64,000 nt of DNA from Kitasatospora sp. MAA4 (GCF_029893355.1 NZ_JARZAI010000003.1:1-64000); one strand, 5' to 3'. Positions 16,305-24,041 are shown, counted from the stretch's first letter. Numbers and translations are program-made. Notes: generated from the letters alone by a model not told the origin.

Positions 16305-17947
16305 GTCGCAACACCCCGCCCCGTTCGTCGGGCAAGTCCGGACAGCCCAAAAAGGGGGGCAAGGGTGCCTCGACCGGCAAGGTCGGGCAGGTAGCCCGGC
16401 CGCGCTGGTCGAACAAGCCCGCCCGGCCCTCGGCCACCGACCGGGACGGCCTCTCGGTCGAGACCGCCCCGGTGGTCCCCGCCGAGCCGACGCCCGCCGA
16501 GCGGCCCGCAGCCCAGCCGCGCACCCCGCGCGAGCCCCGCACGCCGCGGACCCCGCGCACCCCGCGCACGCCCCGCACCCAGGGCGACGCGCCGCGCACC
16601 GCCCGTCCCACCCGCGCCGCCGCGCCCAAGGGCCCCGGCGGCGAGCCGCTGGTCGGTGAGCGCTACGAGGTCGAGATCGGCGCCGTCGCGCACGGCGGCG
16701 GGCACTGCGTGGCCCGGCACGAGGGCCGGGTGCTCTTCGTGCGGCACGCGCTGCCGGGCGAGCGGGTGATCGCCCAGGTCACCGAGGGCACCACCAACTC
16801 CCGCTTCCTGCGCGCGGACGCCGTGGAGATCCTGGAGGCGTCCAAGGACCGGATCGAGCCGCCGTGCCCGTTCTCCGGCCCCGGCAAGTGCGGCGGCTGC
16901 GACTGGCAGCACGTCAGCCCCGGAGGCCAGCGCAAGCTCAAGGGGAGCGTGCTCACCGAGCAGCTCGCCAAGCTGGCCGGCCTCACCCCCGCCGAGGCGG
17001 GCTGGGACGGCAGCGTCGAGCCGGTCGGCGGCAAGCTGCCGCCCGGCGAGGTGCCGGCCTGGCGCACCCGCGTGCAGTACACGGTGGACGCCGAGACCGG
17101 CGAGGTCGGCCTGCGCAAGCACCGCTCGCACGACGTCCAGATCATCGACCGCTGCCTGATCGCCTCGCCCGGCGTGACGGAGCTGGGCATCGAGTCGCGG
17201 GACTGGACCGGCCTCGGCTCGGTCGAGGCGATCGCCGCCAGCGGCTCCTCGGACCGGCAGCTGATCCTGCGTCCGCTGCCCGGCGAGCAGCTGCCGCTGG
17301 TCGAGCTGGACAAGCCCGTCTCGCTCTCCCGGGTCGACGAGCAGGACCTGTTCCACCGGGTGCACGGGCGCAACTTCGTGCGCGAGCGGGCGGCCGGGCG
17401 CACCTGGCGGGTCAGCAACGGCGGCTTCTGGCAGATCCACCCCGAGGCCCCGGACACCCTGGTGGGCGCGGTGCTCGACGGGCTCGACCCGCAGTACGGC
17501 GAGAACGCGCTGGACCTCTACTGCGGCGTCGGCCTGTTCGCCGGCGCGCTGGCCGACCGGGTCGGCGAGGAGGGCGCGGTGCTCGGCATCGAGTCCTCCA
17601 AGCAGGCCGTCCAGGATGCCAAGCACAACCTGGCCGAGCTGGAGAACGTCCAGATCGAGTGCGACCGGGTGGAGACCCTGCTGCCGCGTACCGGCATCAC
17701 CTCCACCGACCTGGTCGTCCTGGACCCGCCGCGCGCCGGGGCCGGTCGCGAGACGGTGGCCCACCTGGTCGCCCTCACGCCGCGCCGGATCGCCTACGTC
17801 GCCTGCGACCCGGCCGCGCTCGCCCGTGACCTGGCCTTCTTCCGCGCGGGCGGCTATCGGCCGGTCTCGCTGCGGGCCTTCGACCTCTTCCCGATGACCC
17901 ACCACTTCGAGTGCGTGGCCATCCTGGAGCCGATCGCGGGCAGCTGA
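16301..17947 (+). CDS. TRAM-domain class I SAM-dependent RNA (uracil-C5) methyltransferase, RlmC/RlmD/TrmA type
   Basis: 548 residues. The first about 125 are a basic, disordered extension with a PRTPRT repeat tract near residues 80-95. Then come a TRAM domain (about 125-190), a four-Cys iron-sulfur motif starting CPFSGPGKCGGC, SAM motifs (ALDLYCGVGLFAGAL), DPPRAGAGRE, and the catalytic Cys in YVACDP. It methylates a uridine C5 in rRNA or tRNA; the target cannot be told. AAGGA precedes the GTG, which overlaps the transporter stop, so both are in one transcript. Confidence 0.88.
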   Translation: MSRNTPPRSSGKSGQPKKGGKGASTGKVGQVARPRWSNKPARPSATDRDGLSVETAPVVPAEPTPAERPAAQPRTPREPRTPRTPRTPRTPRTQGDAPRTARPTRAAAPKGPGGEPLVGERYEVEIGAVAHGGGHCVARHEGRVLFVRHALPGERVIAQVTEGTTNSRFLRADAVEILEASKDRIEPPCPFSGPGKCGGCDWQHVSPGGQRKLKGSVLTEQLAKLAGLTPAEAGWDGSVEPVGGKLPPGEVPAWRTRVQYTVDAETGEVGLRKHRSHDVQIIDRCLIASPGVTELGIESRDWTGLGSVEAIAASGSSDRQLILRPLPGEQLPLVELDKPVSLSRVDEQDLFHRVHGRNFVRERAAGRTWRVSNGGFWQIHPEAPDTLVGAVLDGLDPQYGENALDLYCGVGLFAGALADRVGEEGAVLGIESSKQAVQDAKHNLAELENVQIECDRVETLLPRTGITSTDLVVLDPPRAGAGRETVAHLVALTPRRIAYVACDPAALARDLAFFRAGGYRPVSLRAFDLFPMTHHFECVAILEPIAGS

Positions 17948-17959
17948 TCGTTGCCGGTC

Positions 17960-17994
17960 GATGGGGCGTGTGGACCTGGTCCGCACGCCCCATC
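17960..17994 (+). terminator. Terminator after the RNA methyltransferase
   Basis: 15-bp stem with one G-T pair (arm GATGGGGCGTGTGGA), 5-nt loop, 12 bp past the stop. Confidence 0.78.
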
Positions 17995-18033
17995 TGCATG
18001 TTGTGCGCGGGTCGCGGGTCTCTGCGCGCGCCC

Positions 18034-18062
18034 TTGTTGTGCTAGCACATCAGCGCTAGCTT
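18034..18062 (+). promoter_or_regulatory. Leaderless promoter with overlapping operator repeats for the toxin-antitoxin pair
   Basis: -35 TTGTTG (18034-18039), 17-bp spacer, -10 TAGCTT (18057-18062), then 6 nt to the ATG at 18069. Two GCTAGC cores, at 18041-18046 inside the perfect palindrome GTGCTAGCAC and at 18055-18060 over the -10 box, are 14 bp apart, a layout typical of autorepression by ribbon-helix-helix antitoxins. Confidence 0.6.
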
Positions 18063-18068
18063 CGATGC

Positions 18069-18317
18069 ATGGGTAAGAAGCAGCTCAACGTGCGGGTGGA
18101 CGCCACCACCGCTGAGATGGCCCGCGAGCGGGCGGAACAGCAGGGGATCAGCATGAACCAGTACATCGAGAGACTCGTCCAACAGGACATGGGCGAGGCC
18201 GGGCTGCGCTTCGTGGACGCGGCGGCCCAGTTCATGAAGGAGTTCGAGAGCGAGTTCCTGGCGGAGTTCGGCGAGGGCGCCGTCGCCGGGGACGACCGGC
18301 AGGGCGTGCGTCGTTGA
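18069..18317 (+). CDS. Ribbon-helix-helix antitoxin-like protein
   Basis: 82 residues. KKQLNVRVDATTAEMARERAEQQGISMNQYIERLV is a clear Arc/MetJ-type RHH DNA-binding domain; the acidic C-terminal half probably binds the toxin. It appears to be leaderless. Its stop overlaps the toxin start (TTGA). Expected to neutralise the downstream protein and repress its own promoter. Confidence 0.75.
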   Translation: MGKKQLNVRVDATTAEMARERAEQQGISMNQYIERLVQQDMGEAGLRFVDAAAQFMKEFESEFLAEFGEGAVAGDDRQGVRR

Positions 18318-18745
18318 AGCTGGAGGTCGACCTCTCCTGGCTGCTCATGACAGCCGAGCAGTACACCCCCGGTGACCCCCAGGTCGTCGACTACGGCTCG
18401 CTCCTCGCCGCCGTCGCACGCCACCAGGCGGAGATCTTCGACATCGCCGTCTACCCCGAACCACAGGACCGCGCCGCCGCCCTGATCCACCAGCTGATCC
18501 GGGTACCGGCCCTGGAACGCACCAACGAGCTGTTCGCCACCGCCGTCGCGTACGCGTACCTGGTGGCCAGCGGCTGCAACATCGCCACCACCGCGCGCGA
18601 GGTGCGCAGCCTCGCCCGGGCGATCCGCGAGGGGAAGATCGGCGTGGACGGCGTCGCCGAACGCCTGAACGGGTGGGTGGTGGACGAGGCCGCCGAGGAG
18701 GGCGTCACCGGCGAGGACGGTGACGACGACTCCGACGCGGAGTGA
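18314..18745 (+). CDS. Fic/Doc-family toxin component (degenerate motif)
   Basis: 143 residues from a TTG overlapping the antitoxin stop. LSWLLMTAEQYTPGDPQVVDYGSLLAAVARHQAEIFD and the helix LERTNELFATAVAYAYLVASG resemble the Doc-like proteins annotated as 'fic family toxin-antitoxin system, toxin component' in streptomycetes. The canonical Fic motif HPFxxGNxR is not recognisable; VPALERTNELF stands in its place, lacking the catalytic His and Gly-Asn. The tail is very acidic. It may be inactive, or use altered chemistry. Confidence 0.6.
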   Translation: MKLEVDLSWLLMTAEQYTPGDPQVVDYGSLLAAVARHQAEIFDIAVYPEPQDRAAALIHQLIRVPALERTNELFATAVAYAYLVASGCNIATTAREVRSLARAIREGKIGVDGVAERLNGWVVDEAAEEGVTGEDGDDDSDAE

Positions 18746-18889
18746 TCCGGCAGTGATCAGGTAACTCTCCGCTGCAAACCCCGGCCTTCGGGCCGGGGAC
18801 AAGGCGATCCGTGGCTCGGAGCCGCGCAGGTCGCTGTGTTGTCAGTGACGTGCCCTATGTTGATCGCATAGCCGGAGGGGGGTGTTCCC

Positions 18890-20140
18890 ATGCTGTCGGG
18901 TCGTAGGTATCGGCTTGAACTGACTGACGATCAGGTCGTGTTGTGCGAGACGTTCGGCGACATCTGCCGCAGCGTGTGGAACACCGCTCTGGAGCAGCGC
19001 CGGGAGTACCGGCGGCGCGGCGGGTGGATGAATTACGTGCCGCAGGCCGCCGAACTGGCCGAGGCGAAGCGGGACTTCCCGTGGCTCTCCGACGCTCCGT
19101 CGCACGTGTTGCAGCAGACCCTGCGGGATCTGGACCGGGCATGCCGGGAGCACGGCACGTTCACAGTGCGGTGGCGGTCGAAGGCCCGCTGGTGTCCGAC
19201 GTTCCGGTTCCCGGCCGGGAAGCTCATCGCGGTCGAGCGCCTTGGCCGCAAGTGGGGCCGGGCGAAGTTACCGAAGCTGGGGTGGGTCCGGTTCCGCTGG
19301 TCCCGTCCGCTCGGGGGCCAGATCCGCTCCGCGACCGTCACCCGCCGGGGCAGGCACTGGTTCGTTTCCTTTCTGGTGGACGACGCCAGGACCACACCCG
19401 AGAAGCACGCGATGCCGAACACGGCCGTGGGCGTGGACCGGGGCGTCAAGGTCGCCGCGACCACCAGCGATGGTGTTTTCCACGGCCGACCGTTCGCCAC
19501 GCCGGGCGAGGTGGCGCGGCTGCGCCGGTTGCAGCAGAAGCTCTCGCGGTGCAAGCGGGGCAGCAACCGCCGTAAGGCGGTGGTGGCGTCGATCAACGCG
19601 ATCACCGGTCGGGTCCGCAACCGGCGTGCGGACTTCTGCGCGCAGACCGCAGCCGAGCTGACCACCCGCAACGCGGTGGTGGTCCTGGAAGACCTCCGGA
19701 TTCGCAACATGACCGCTTCGGCGGCCGGAACCGTGGACGCCCCCGGCCGCCAGGTCCGGCAGAAGGCCGGACTGAACCGGGCCATCCTGGACAAGGGTTG
19801 GCACCTGCTCGAACTCGCGCTGCGCAACGCGGCGCGTACCACCGGAACCAGTGTGGTGCTGGTGCCGGCGGCGTACACCTCCCAGACGTGCAACGAGTGC
19901 AGGCACGTGGACCCGAAGTCGCGCGAGAGCCAAGCGTCCTTCCGGTGCACTGCCTGCGGACATACCGCGCACGCGGACGTGAACGCCGCGAAGAACATCC
20001 TCAACGCCGCAGGGCATGCGGTGTCAGGGCGTGGAGACCTCGGCATCGGCCGGTCCGTGAAGCGCCAACCACCGGCTACGCGCACACGCACGGGGCGAAG
20101 CCCCCGCGCGGCACGGGCGGCCGGAATCCCCGTCCGTTAG
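18890..20140 (+). CDS. tnpB: TnpB RNA-guided endonuclease
   Basis: 416 residues, full length. The RuvC acidic triad is intact: Asp183 in GVDRGVKVA, Glu267 in VVLEDLRI, Asp363 in HADVNAAKNIL. A four-Cys zinc ribbon (CNEC and CTAC) lies between the last two. The C-terminal tail is Arg-rich. The stop codon TAG falls in the loop of the right-end hairpin, so the message and the omega RNA overlap. TnpB proteins cut DNA next to a short transposon-associated motif under omega RNA guidance, helping retain the element. All key residues present, so probably active. Confidence 0.88.
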   Translation: MLSGRRYRLELTDDQVVLCETFGDICRSVWNTALEQRREYRRRGGWMNYVPQAAELAEAKRDFPWLSDAPSHVLQQTLRDLDRACREHGTFTVRWRSKARWCPTFRFPAGKLIAVERLGRKWGRAKLPKLGWVRFRWSRPLGGQIRSATVTRRGRHWFVSFLVDDARTTPEKHAMPNTAVGVDRGVKVAATTSDGVFHGRPFATPGEVARLRRLQQKLSRCKRGSNRRKAVVASINAITGRVRNRRADFCAQTAAELTTRNAVVVLEDLRIRNMTASAAGTVDAPGRQVRQKAGLNRAILDKGWHLLELALRNAARTTGTSVVLVPAAYTSQTCNECRHVDPKSRESQASFRCTACGHTAHADVNAAKNILNAAGHAVSGRGDLGIGRSVKRQPPATRTRTGRSPRAARAAGIPVR

Positions 20141-20157
20141 GGCGGGGAGGAAGTCAA
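20128..20157 (+). ncRNA. Predicted 3' end of omega RNA (right-end scaffold)
   Basis: Hairpin 20128-20135 / 20140-20147 with loop GTTA and the AGGAAGTCAAC tail is the conserved end of omega RNA scaffolds. The scaffold probably begins within tnpB; only its 3' end can be placed. The guide would be about 16-20 nt from 20158. Confidence 0.5.
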
Positions 20158-20170
20158 CTAGGGTGGTGCG

Positions 20171-20998
20171 GTGCTCCAGGACATCGAGCGGTACCTGACC
20201 TGCCCCCACTGCGGCCTCGGGCTCGCCCTCGGCGCGGACGGGCGCGGGCTGCGGTGCGCGCAGGGGCACGTGTTCGACCTCGCCAAGCAGGGGTACGTGA
20301 GCCTGCTGCCGGGTGACGCGCACACCGGTACGGGCGACACCGCCGCCATGGTGACCGCCCGTGCCGACTTCCTCGCGGCCGGGCACTACCGGCCGATCGC
20401 GCAGGCGCTGGCGGCCGCCGCCGCGGGGACGGACGGCCTGGTCGCGGACCTCGGGGCCGGGACCGGGTACTACCTCGCGCACGTGCTCGACGCGGTGCCG
20501 GACGCCTGCGGCGCGGCCCTGGACATCTCCAAGTTCGCGCTGCGCCGGGCGGCCCGGGCGCACCCCCGGATCGGCGCGGTGGTCTGCGACGCCTGGCGCC
20601 CGCTGCCGCTGGCCGACGGCAGCGCGGAGCTCGTGCTGAACGTCTTCGCGCCGCGCAACGGCCCCGAGATCCGCCGGGTGCTGCGTCCCGGCGGCAGGCT
20701 GCTGCTCGTCTCGCCCACCTCCCGCCACCTGCGGGAGCTGGTCGGCGCGCTGGGCCTGCTCTCGGTGGACGAGGAGAAGGAGCGGCGGATCGACGAGAAG
20801 CTCAGCCCCTGGCTGGACCTGGTCGAGCGGACCGAGCTGGAGTTTCCGCTGCGGCTCTCGCACGTGGACGCCGGTGCGGTGGTGGGGATGGGGCCGAACG
20901 CCTGGCACACCGACGCGGCGCGGGTGGCGGCCGGACTGGCGGGGTTGCCGGAGCCGGTCGAGGTGACGGGGTCGGTGCAGCTCTCGGTGTACCGCTGA
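20171..20998 (+). CDS. RlmA/TlrB-like 23S rRNA (guanine-N1) methyltransferase
   Basis: 275 residues. N-terminal zinc finger YLTCPHCGLGL...CAQGHVFDLAKQGYV and SAM motif VADLGAGTGYYL, DISKFALRRAAR, LNVFAPRNGPEIRRVLRPGGRL match RlmA(I)/RlmA(II), which methylate G745 or G748 in helix 35; the G748 enzyme TlrB gives tylosin resistance. It starts at a GTG only 14 bp after the TnpB element with no clear ribosome site, so its original promoter may have been separated. Whether it is a housekeeping or resistance enzyme cannot be said. Confidence 0.85.
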   Translation: MLQDIERYLTCPHCGLGLALGADGRGLRCAQGHVFDLAKQGYVSLLPGDAHTGTGDTAAMVTARADFLAAGHYRPIAQALAAAAAGTDGLVADLGAGTGYYLAHVLDAVPDACGAALDISKFALRRAARAHPRIGAVVCDAWRPLPLADGSAELVLNVFAPRNGPEIRRVLRPGGRLLLVSPTSRHLRELVGALGLLSVDEEKERRIDEKLSPWLDLVERTELEFPLRLSHVDAGAVVGMGPNAWHTDAARVAAGLAGLPEPVEVTGSVQLSVYR

Positions 20999-21119
20999 CG
21001 TGTGCTGCTGACTGGGACGTCGGCCGGTCCGACTTCTCGCGCTTTCCGGACTCCTCGTTGGGATGAATCGCCGTGGCAGGCACGTTTCTGCAGGTCGGCC
21101 CGTCAGTAGCGTCGGAGCG

Positions 21120-22439
21120 GTGACCAGCGAAGCCGTCCCCGTATCCGTTCCAGCGCCTGTCCCCGCGCCAGTTTCCGCGCCCGCGGTCCGTCCAGCGGTC
21201 CGCCCCACCGTCGAGGAGGTCCGCCTCACCTCCTTCAAGTCCTTTCGGCGCGCCGCCCTGCCGCTCTCGCCCATCACCGTGCTCCACGGGCCGTCGGGCG
21301 TCGGCAAGTCGAACGCGCTGGACGCCGTCGCTGTGCTCTCCCGGCTGGCCCTCGGCGAGGAGATCGGCCCGTCGCTGGACGGCATCGGCGGCGCGTCCGG
21401 CCCGCTGGCCGGGGCGGTCCGCGGCGGTCTGCTGGGCTGCGTGCCGCACGGCCGCAACGCGATCATCCTCGGCTGCACCGTGCGCTCCTGCGCGGGGCCG
21501 ATCCGGCTGGAGCTGGTGATCCGGACCGACGGCCGGGTGCGGGTGGCCCGCGAGTGGCTCGCGCTGGACGGCCGGACCCTGGTGGAGACCGGCGAACAGG
21601 ACGTCGGCAACGGCCGGATCAACGTCACCTGGCACAACGACACCCGGCAGGGTGACATCCGGGCGCCGTTCCCGAGCAGCAGTCTGATCGTCACACAGAT
21701 CCCCCTGCGGGTGGCCGGCTCCTCGCCCGGCGAACGCCTGGTCCTCGCCGCCGCCGAGCAGCTGCTCACCGCGCTGCGGGAGATCTTTCCCGTGCACCCG
21801 GTGCCCGCGTTGATGCGCGGCTGGGCCCGACCGGAGGCCGAGGCCAGGCTGCTGCCCACCGCGGCCAACATGTCGGCGGTGCTGGCCCGGCTGCAGGGGG
21901 AGTGCCCGCGCCGCTACGGACGCCTGCTGAAGGCGGTGCAGTCGGCCGCCCCCTACCCGCTGCTCGGACTGGACGTGGCCAGGCGCGGGACGCAGGCCCA
22001 GGAACGGCTGCTCGCGGTGTTCGACGAGGGGGTGCTCGGCCGGACCGGGGCCGACCAGGCCTCGGACGGCATGCTGCGGCTGCTCGCCTTCGCGGCCGTG
22101 CTGCTGACCGGCGCCGAGGTGCTGGACGTCGACCCGGCGGTGGAGGTGCCGTGGGCCCGCCGCCAGCTCACCGTCCTCGCGGAGGACCTCGGCGCCGGGC
22201 TGTCGGCGGACCAGACGGCCGGACTGCTCCGGCTGGCGCGGGAGATGTGCGGCAAGGAGCACGTCCGGCTGCTGGCGGCGGTGCAGGACGCCGCGGTGGC
22301 GCGGCCGGTCGCGGGGGTGGAGCTGGTGGAGTGCCGACGGGATCCGAGGAGCGGGCACAGCGTGCTGCGGCCGGAGAACGCGTGCGTACCGCCCCAGCCG
22401 ACGCGCGGGACCTCCGATGCGGTAGACCTGGAACGGTGA
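21120..22439 (+). CDS. AAA-family ATPase (RecF/SMC-like, single protein)
   Basis: About 439 residues. LTSFKSFRRAALPLSPITVLHGPSGVGKSNALDAVAVLSRLA is the N-terminal Walker A region of RecF/OLD-like ATPases; ASDGMLRLLAFAAVLLTGAEVLDVDPAVEVPW resembles the signature and a modified Walker B. It lacks the long coiled coil of SMC and the Toprim domain of OLD. GTG 21120 is favoured: TAGCGT at 21107-21112 lies 7 nt before it (leaderless); a Pro/Val/Ala-rich disordered stretch follows. ATG 21063 is an alternative. Function unknown. It overlaps the MazG-like gene (GTGA). Confidence 0.7.
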   Translation: MTSEAVPVSVPAPVPAPVSAPAVRPAVRPTVEEVRLTSFKSFRRAALPLSPITVLHGPSGVGKSNALDAVAVLSRLALGEEIGPSLDGIGGASGPLAGAVRGGLLGCVPHGRNAIILGCTVRSCAGPIRLELVIRTDGRVRVAREWLALDGRTLVETGEQDVGNGRINVTWHNDTRQGDIRAPFPSSSLIVTQIPLRVAGSSPGERLVLAAAEQLLTALREIFPVHPVPALMRGWARPEAEARLLPTAANMSAVLARLQGECPRRYGRLLKAVQSAAPYPLLGLDVARRGTQAQERLLAVFDEGVLGRTGADQASDGMLRLLAFAAVLLTGAEVLDVDPAVEVPWARRQLTVLAEDLGAGLSADQTAGLLRLAREMCGKEHVRLLAAVQDAAVARPVAGVELVECRRDPRSGHSVLRPENACVPPQPTRGTSDAVDLER

Positions 22440-22840
22440 CCGAGTACCCCACCCAGCAGCCCCGCCGGCACCAGCCCGAGGACCAGCACCAGCACGCCCC
22501 GGGTGCCGAGCGGCAGTCCGCCGTCGATCTGGACGCGCTCAGCCGGCGCTTGACGGACTTCGCGGCGGCGCGCCGCTGGCAGCCGTTCCACACGCCGAAG
22601 AACCTGGCCGCGGCGCTCAGCGTGGAGGCGGGCGAGCTGCTGGAGATCTTCCAGTGGCTCACCCCCGAGCAGGCGGACGCGGTGATGGAGGACCCGGGCA
22701 GTGCGCACCGGGTCCGCGACGAGGTGGCCGACGTGCTGGCGTACCTGCTGCAGTTCTGCACGTCGGTGGGGGTGGATCCGCTGGCGGCGCTCTCCGAGAA
22801 GATCGACCGCAACGAGCTGCGCTTCCCGCGGCCGAGCTGA
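22436..22840 (+). CDS. MazG-like nucleotide pyrophosphohydrolase
   Basis: 134 residues, with a Gln/His-rich N-terminus of about 30, then the MazG/dCTPase-like core: WQPFHTPKNLAAALSVEAGELLEIFQWL and RDEVADVLAYLLQF carry the metal-binding E-x-x-E...E-x-x-D pattern. It probably hydrolyses non-canonical or surplus NTP/dNTP to NMP (RS21-C6-like). GTG overlaps the previous stop. Confidence 0.83.
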   Translation: MTEYPTQQPRRHQPEDQHQHAPGAERQSAVDLDALSRRLTDFAAARRWQPFHTPKNLAAALSVEAGELLEIFQWLTPEQADAVMEDPGSAHRVRDEVADVLAYLLQFCTSVGVDPLAALSEKIDRNELRFPRPS

Positions 22841-22866
22841 CTACTGGGCCGTGTGGGGGACAGCGG

Positions 22867-22893
22867 TTGTCCACAGCCCCCCGGTTGTCCACA
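22867..22893 (+). promoter_or_regulatory. Two tandem DnaA boxes
   Basis: TTGTCCACA occurs at 22867-22875 and 22885-22893, same orientation, 18 bp apart. This is the preferred DnaA box of high-GC streptomycetes. No dnaA, dnaN or gyrase genes are near, so it is not oriC; a DnaA-titrating or DnaA-regulated promoter is possible. Confidence 0.55.
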
Positions 22894-22933
22894 GCTTTGA
22901 AGTAGGGGGCTGCGCGCCGCGAGATCCGCGCGC

Positions 22934-22982
22934 ACTCTCGTCTCCTGACGGGCCGACCGACGGTCCGTCAGGAGACGAGAGT
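22934..22982 (+). terminator. 18-bp perfect inverted repeat
   Basis: Arms ACTCTCGTCTCCTGACGG (22934-22951) and its complement (22965-22982) with a 13-nt loop, ending 16 bp before the next start codon. It could terminate mazG-like transcription or form a 5' leader hairpin for the next gene. Confidence 0.6.
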
Positions 22983-22998
22983 GAAGGGAGCGCACACC

Positions 22999-23838
22999 AT
23001 GGAGGCGCTGCGACTCATCAGGACCGCCCGGCACGCGCTGGCCGAGGCCCGGAGCGTCCAGGACGTCGTGCAGGAGGCCTGGCAGGCGGCGATGCTCACC
23101 GAGGCGCTGGCCGGACAGCTCGGTGAGCACCCGGTGGCGGAGGTGGCCGCGCTCGCGCACCTGCTGGCGGAGGCCGGTGGCCATGCCGGCGGTTGTCTGG
23201 AGGTGCCGAGCGACCCGCCGGAGCCGGGGGAGCAAGGGGAGTGGGCGCCCACCGGCCGGGCGGCCCGGCTGAGCGAGGTCGGCGATCCGGAGCCGGTGCT
23301 GTGGCAGCTCCGGCAGTTGCTCAACGAGGCGTCCGAGGCGCTGATCATCGTGGCCTGCGGTGCCGAGACGGAGAGCGTCTACTGGCAGTGCATCGACGGG
23401 GTGGACGCCAACGCCGAATGCCGGGACCTGCTGGCCGAGTTGCTGCGAGTGCTGCGCCAACTCGATCCCGGGCAGGAGCCGGAGGCCGGTGCTCAGGCAC
23501 CGCCGGAGCCGGGCACCCCCTCGGCCGAGGCGGCGGCGACGCTGCTGCTGCCGCTCGGTCCCCCCGCTGCGCCGCTCGCGTGGCGCTACCAGGACGCGGA
23601 GTCGGCCGAGGCCTCGGCGGAGGCCCGCAGCTCGGCGTCCAGACCGGCCAGGTCGGCGTTCACCGAGGCGAGCAGCTCCTGCATCTGCTCCAGCAGGGTC
23701 CTCGGTGCGGCCGTGGGCGCGGCGGCCGGCGGGCGGGCCTGCGCCGGGGCGGTGGGGTGCTGTGTCTGCGGGGCGGCGGGTGCCTCGTACCTGGGCTCGG
23801 ACATGAGGGGAACCCTCCAGCTCGGTGGTGCGATGTGA
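22999..23838 (+). CDS. Conserved hypothetical protein (DUF6099-like), extended C-terminus
   Basis: 279 residues from the ATG at 22999 with GGGAG upstream. The first about 160 residues (MEALRLIRTARHALAEARSVQDVVQEAWQ..., SEALIIVACGAETESVYWQ) form an all-helical domain that resembles DUF6099, a Streptomyces family of unknown function. After about residue 195 the composition changes to Ser/Ala/Cys/Gly-rich low-complexity sequence that runs over an antisense gene and looks non-native, as if an earlier stop had been lost by mutation or frameshift. Tentative family call. Confidence 0.6.
   Translation: MEALRLIRTARHALAEARSVQDVVQEAWQAAMLTEALAGQLGEHPVAEVAALAHLLAEAGGHAGGCLEVPSDPPEPGEQGEWAPTGRAARLSEVGDPEPVLWQLRQLLNEASEALIIVACGAETESVYWQCIDGVDANAECRDLLAELLRVLRQLDPGQEPEAGAQAPPEPGTPSAEAAATLLLPLGPPAAPLAWRYQDAESAEASAEARSSASRPARSAFTEASSSCICSSRVLGAAVGAAAGGRACAGAVGCCVCGAAGASYLGSDMRGTLQLGGAM
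23586..23804 (-). CDS. Small hypothetical protein antisense to the end of the DUF6099-like gene
   Basis: 72 residues: a Pro/Ala/Gln-rich N-terminus and a C-terminal amphipathic helix (LLEQMQELLASVNADLAGLDAELR) with coiled-coil heptads. A strong ribosome site GGAGGG lies before its ATG, supporting expression. It lies wholly inside the 3' part of the plus-strand gene. No function recognised. Confidence 0.55.
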   Translation of the reverse strand: MSEPRYEAPAAPQTQHPTAPAQARPPAAAPTAAPRTLLEQMQELLASVNADLAGLDAELRASAEASADSASW

Positions 23839-24041
23839 TGCGGTGGATGCCGGTGCCGCCGGTCACGGCAGTACCCGGGGGCGTGCGGCCCCGCCGGTCC
23901 AACGACCTCTCACCTCAGCGGGTCACCTGGGACCACTCGATGAGGTCCAACCCTCGGCGCGGGTCAGTCCCGCGAGTGATCCGGGCTTGCGGTCCGCCCG
24001 GCGCCTCGGGTACGGCGCCGACGCCGAACCCCCGGGGTACG

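Larger units (their letters stand above)
18760..20157 (+). mobile_element. TnpB-only IS200/IS605-type element (IS1341-like)
   Basis: Left hairpin CCCCGGCC-TTCG-GGCCGGGG (18779-18798), tnpB, then a right hairpin at 20128-20147 and the terminal GGAGGAAGTCAAC. The right-end hairpin followed by TCAAC is typical of IS200/IS605 ends. No tnpA is present, so it needs a transposase in trans. The left border is uncertain. The right ends of such elements encode the omega RNA, whose guide is the flanking DNA just after 20157. Confidence 0.75.

Noticed and set aside
16520..16580. Repeats in the methyltransferase gene as an assembly artefact or frameshift
   Set aside because: The frame stays open through the tract and continues into a complete TRAM/methyltransferase sequence.
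18760..20157. TnpB gene as a CRISPR Cas12 effector
   Set aside because: At 416 residues with IS200/IS605 end hairpins and no array it is a transposon TnpB, not Cas12.
22841..22998. Replication origin
   Set aside because: Two DnaA boxes only, and no dnaA, dnaN, gyrB or rpmH nearby; an actinobacterial oriC has many more boxes.
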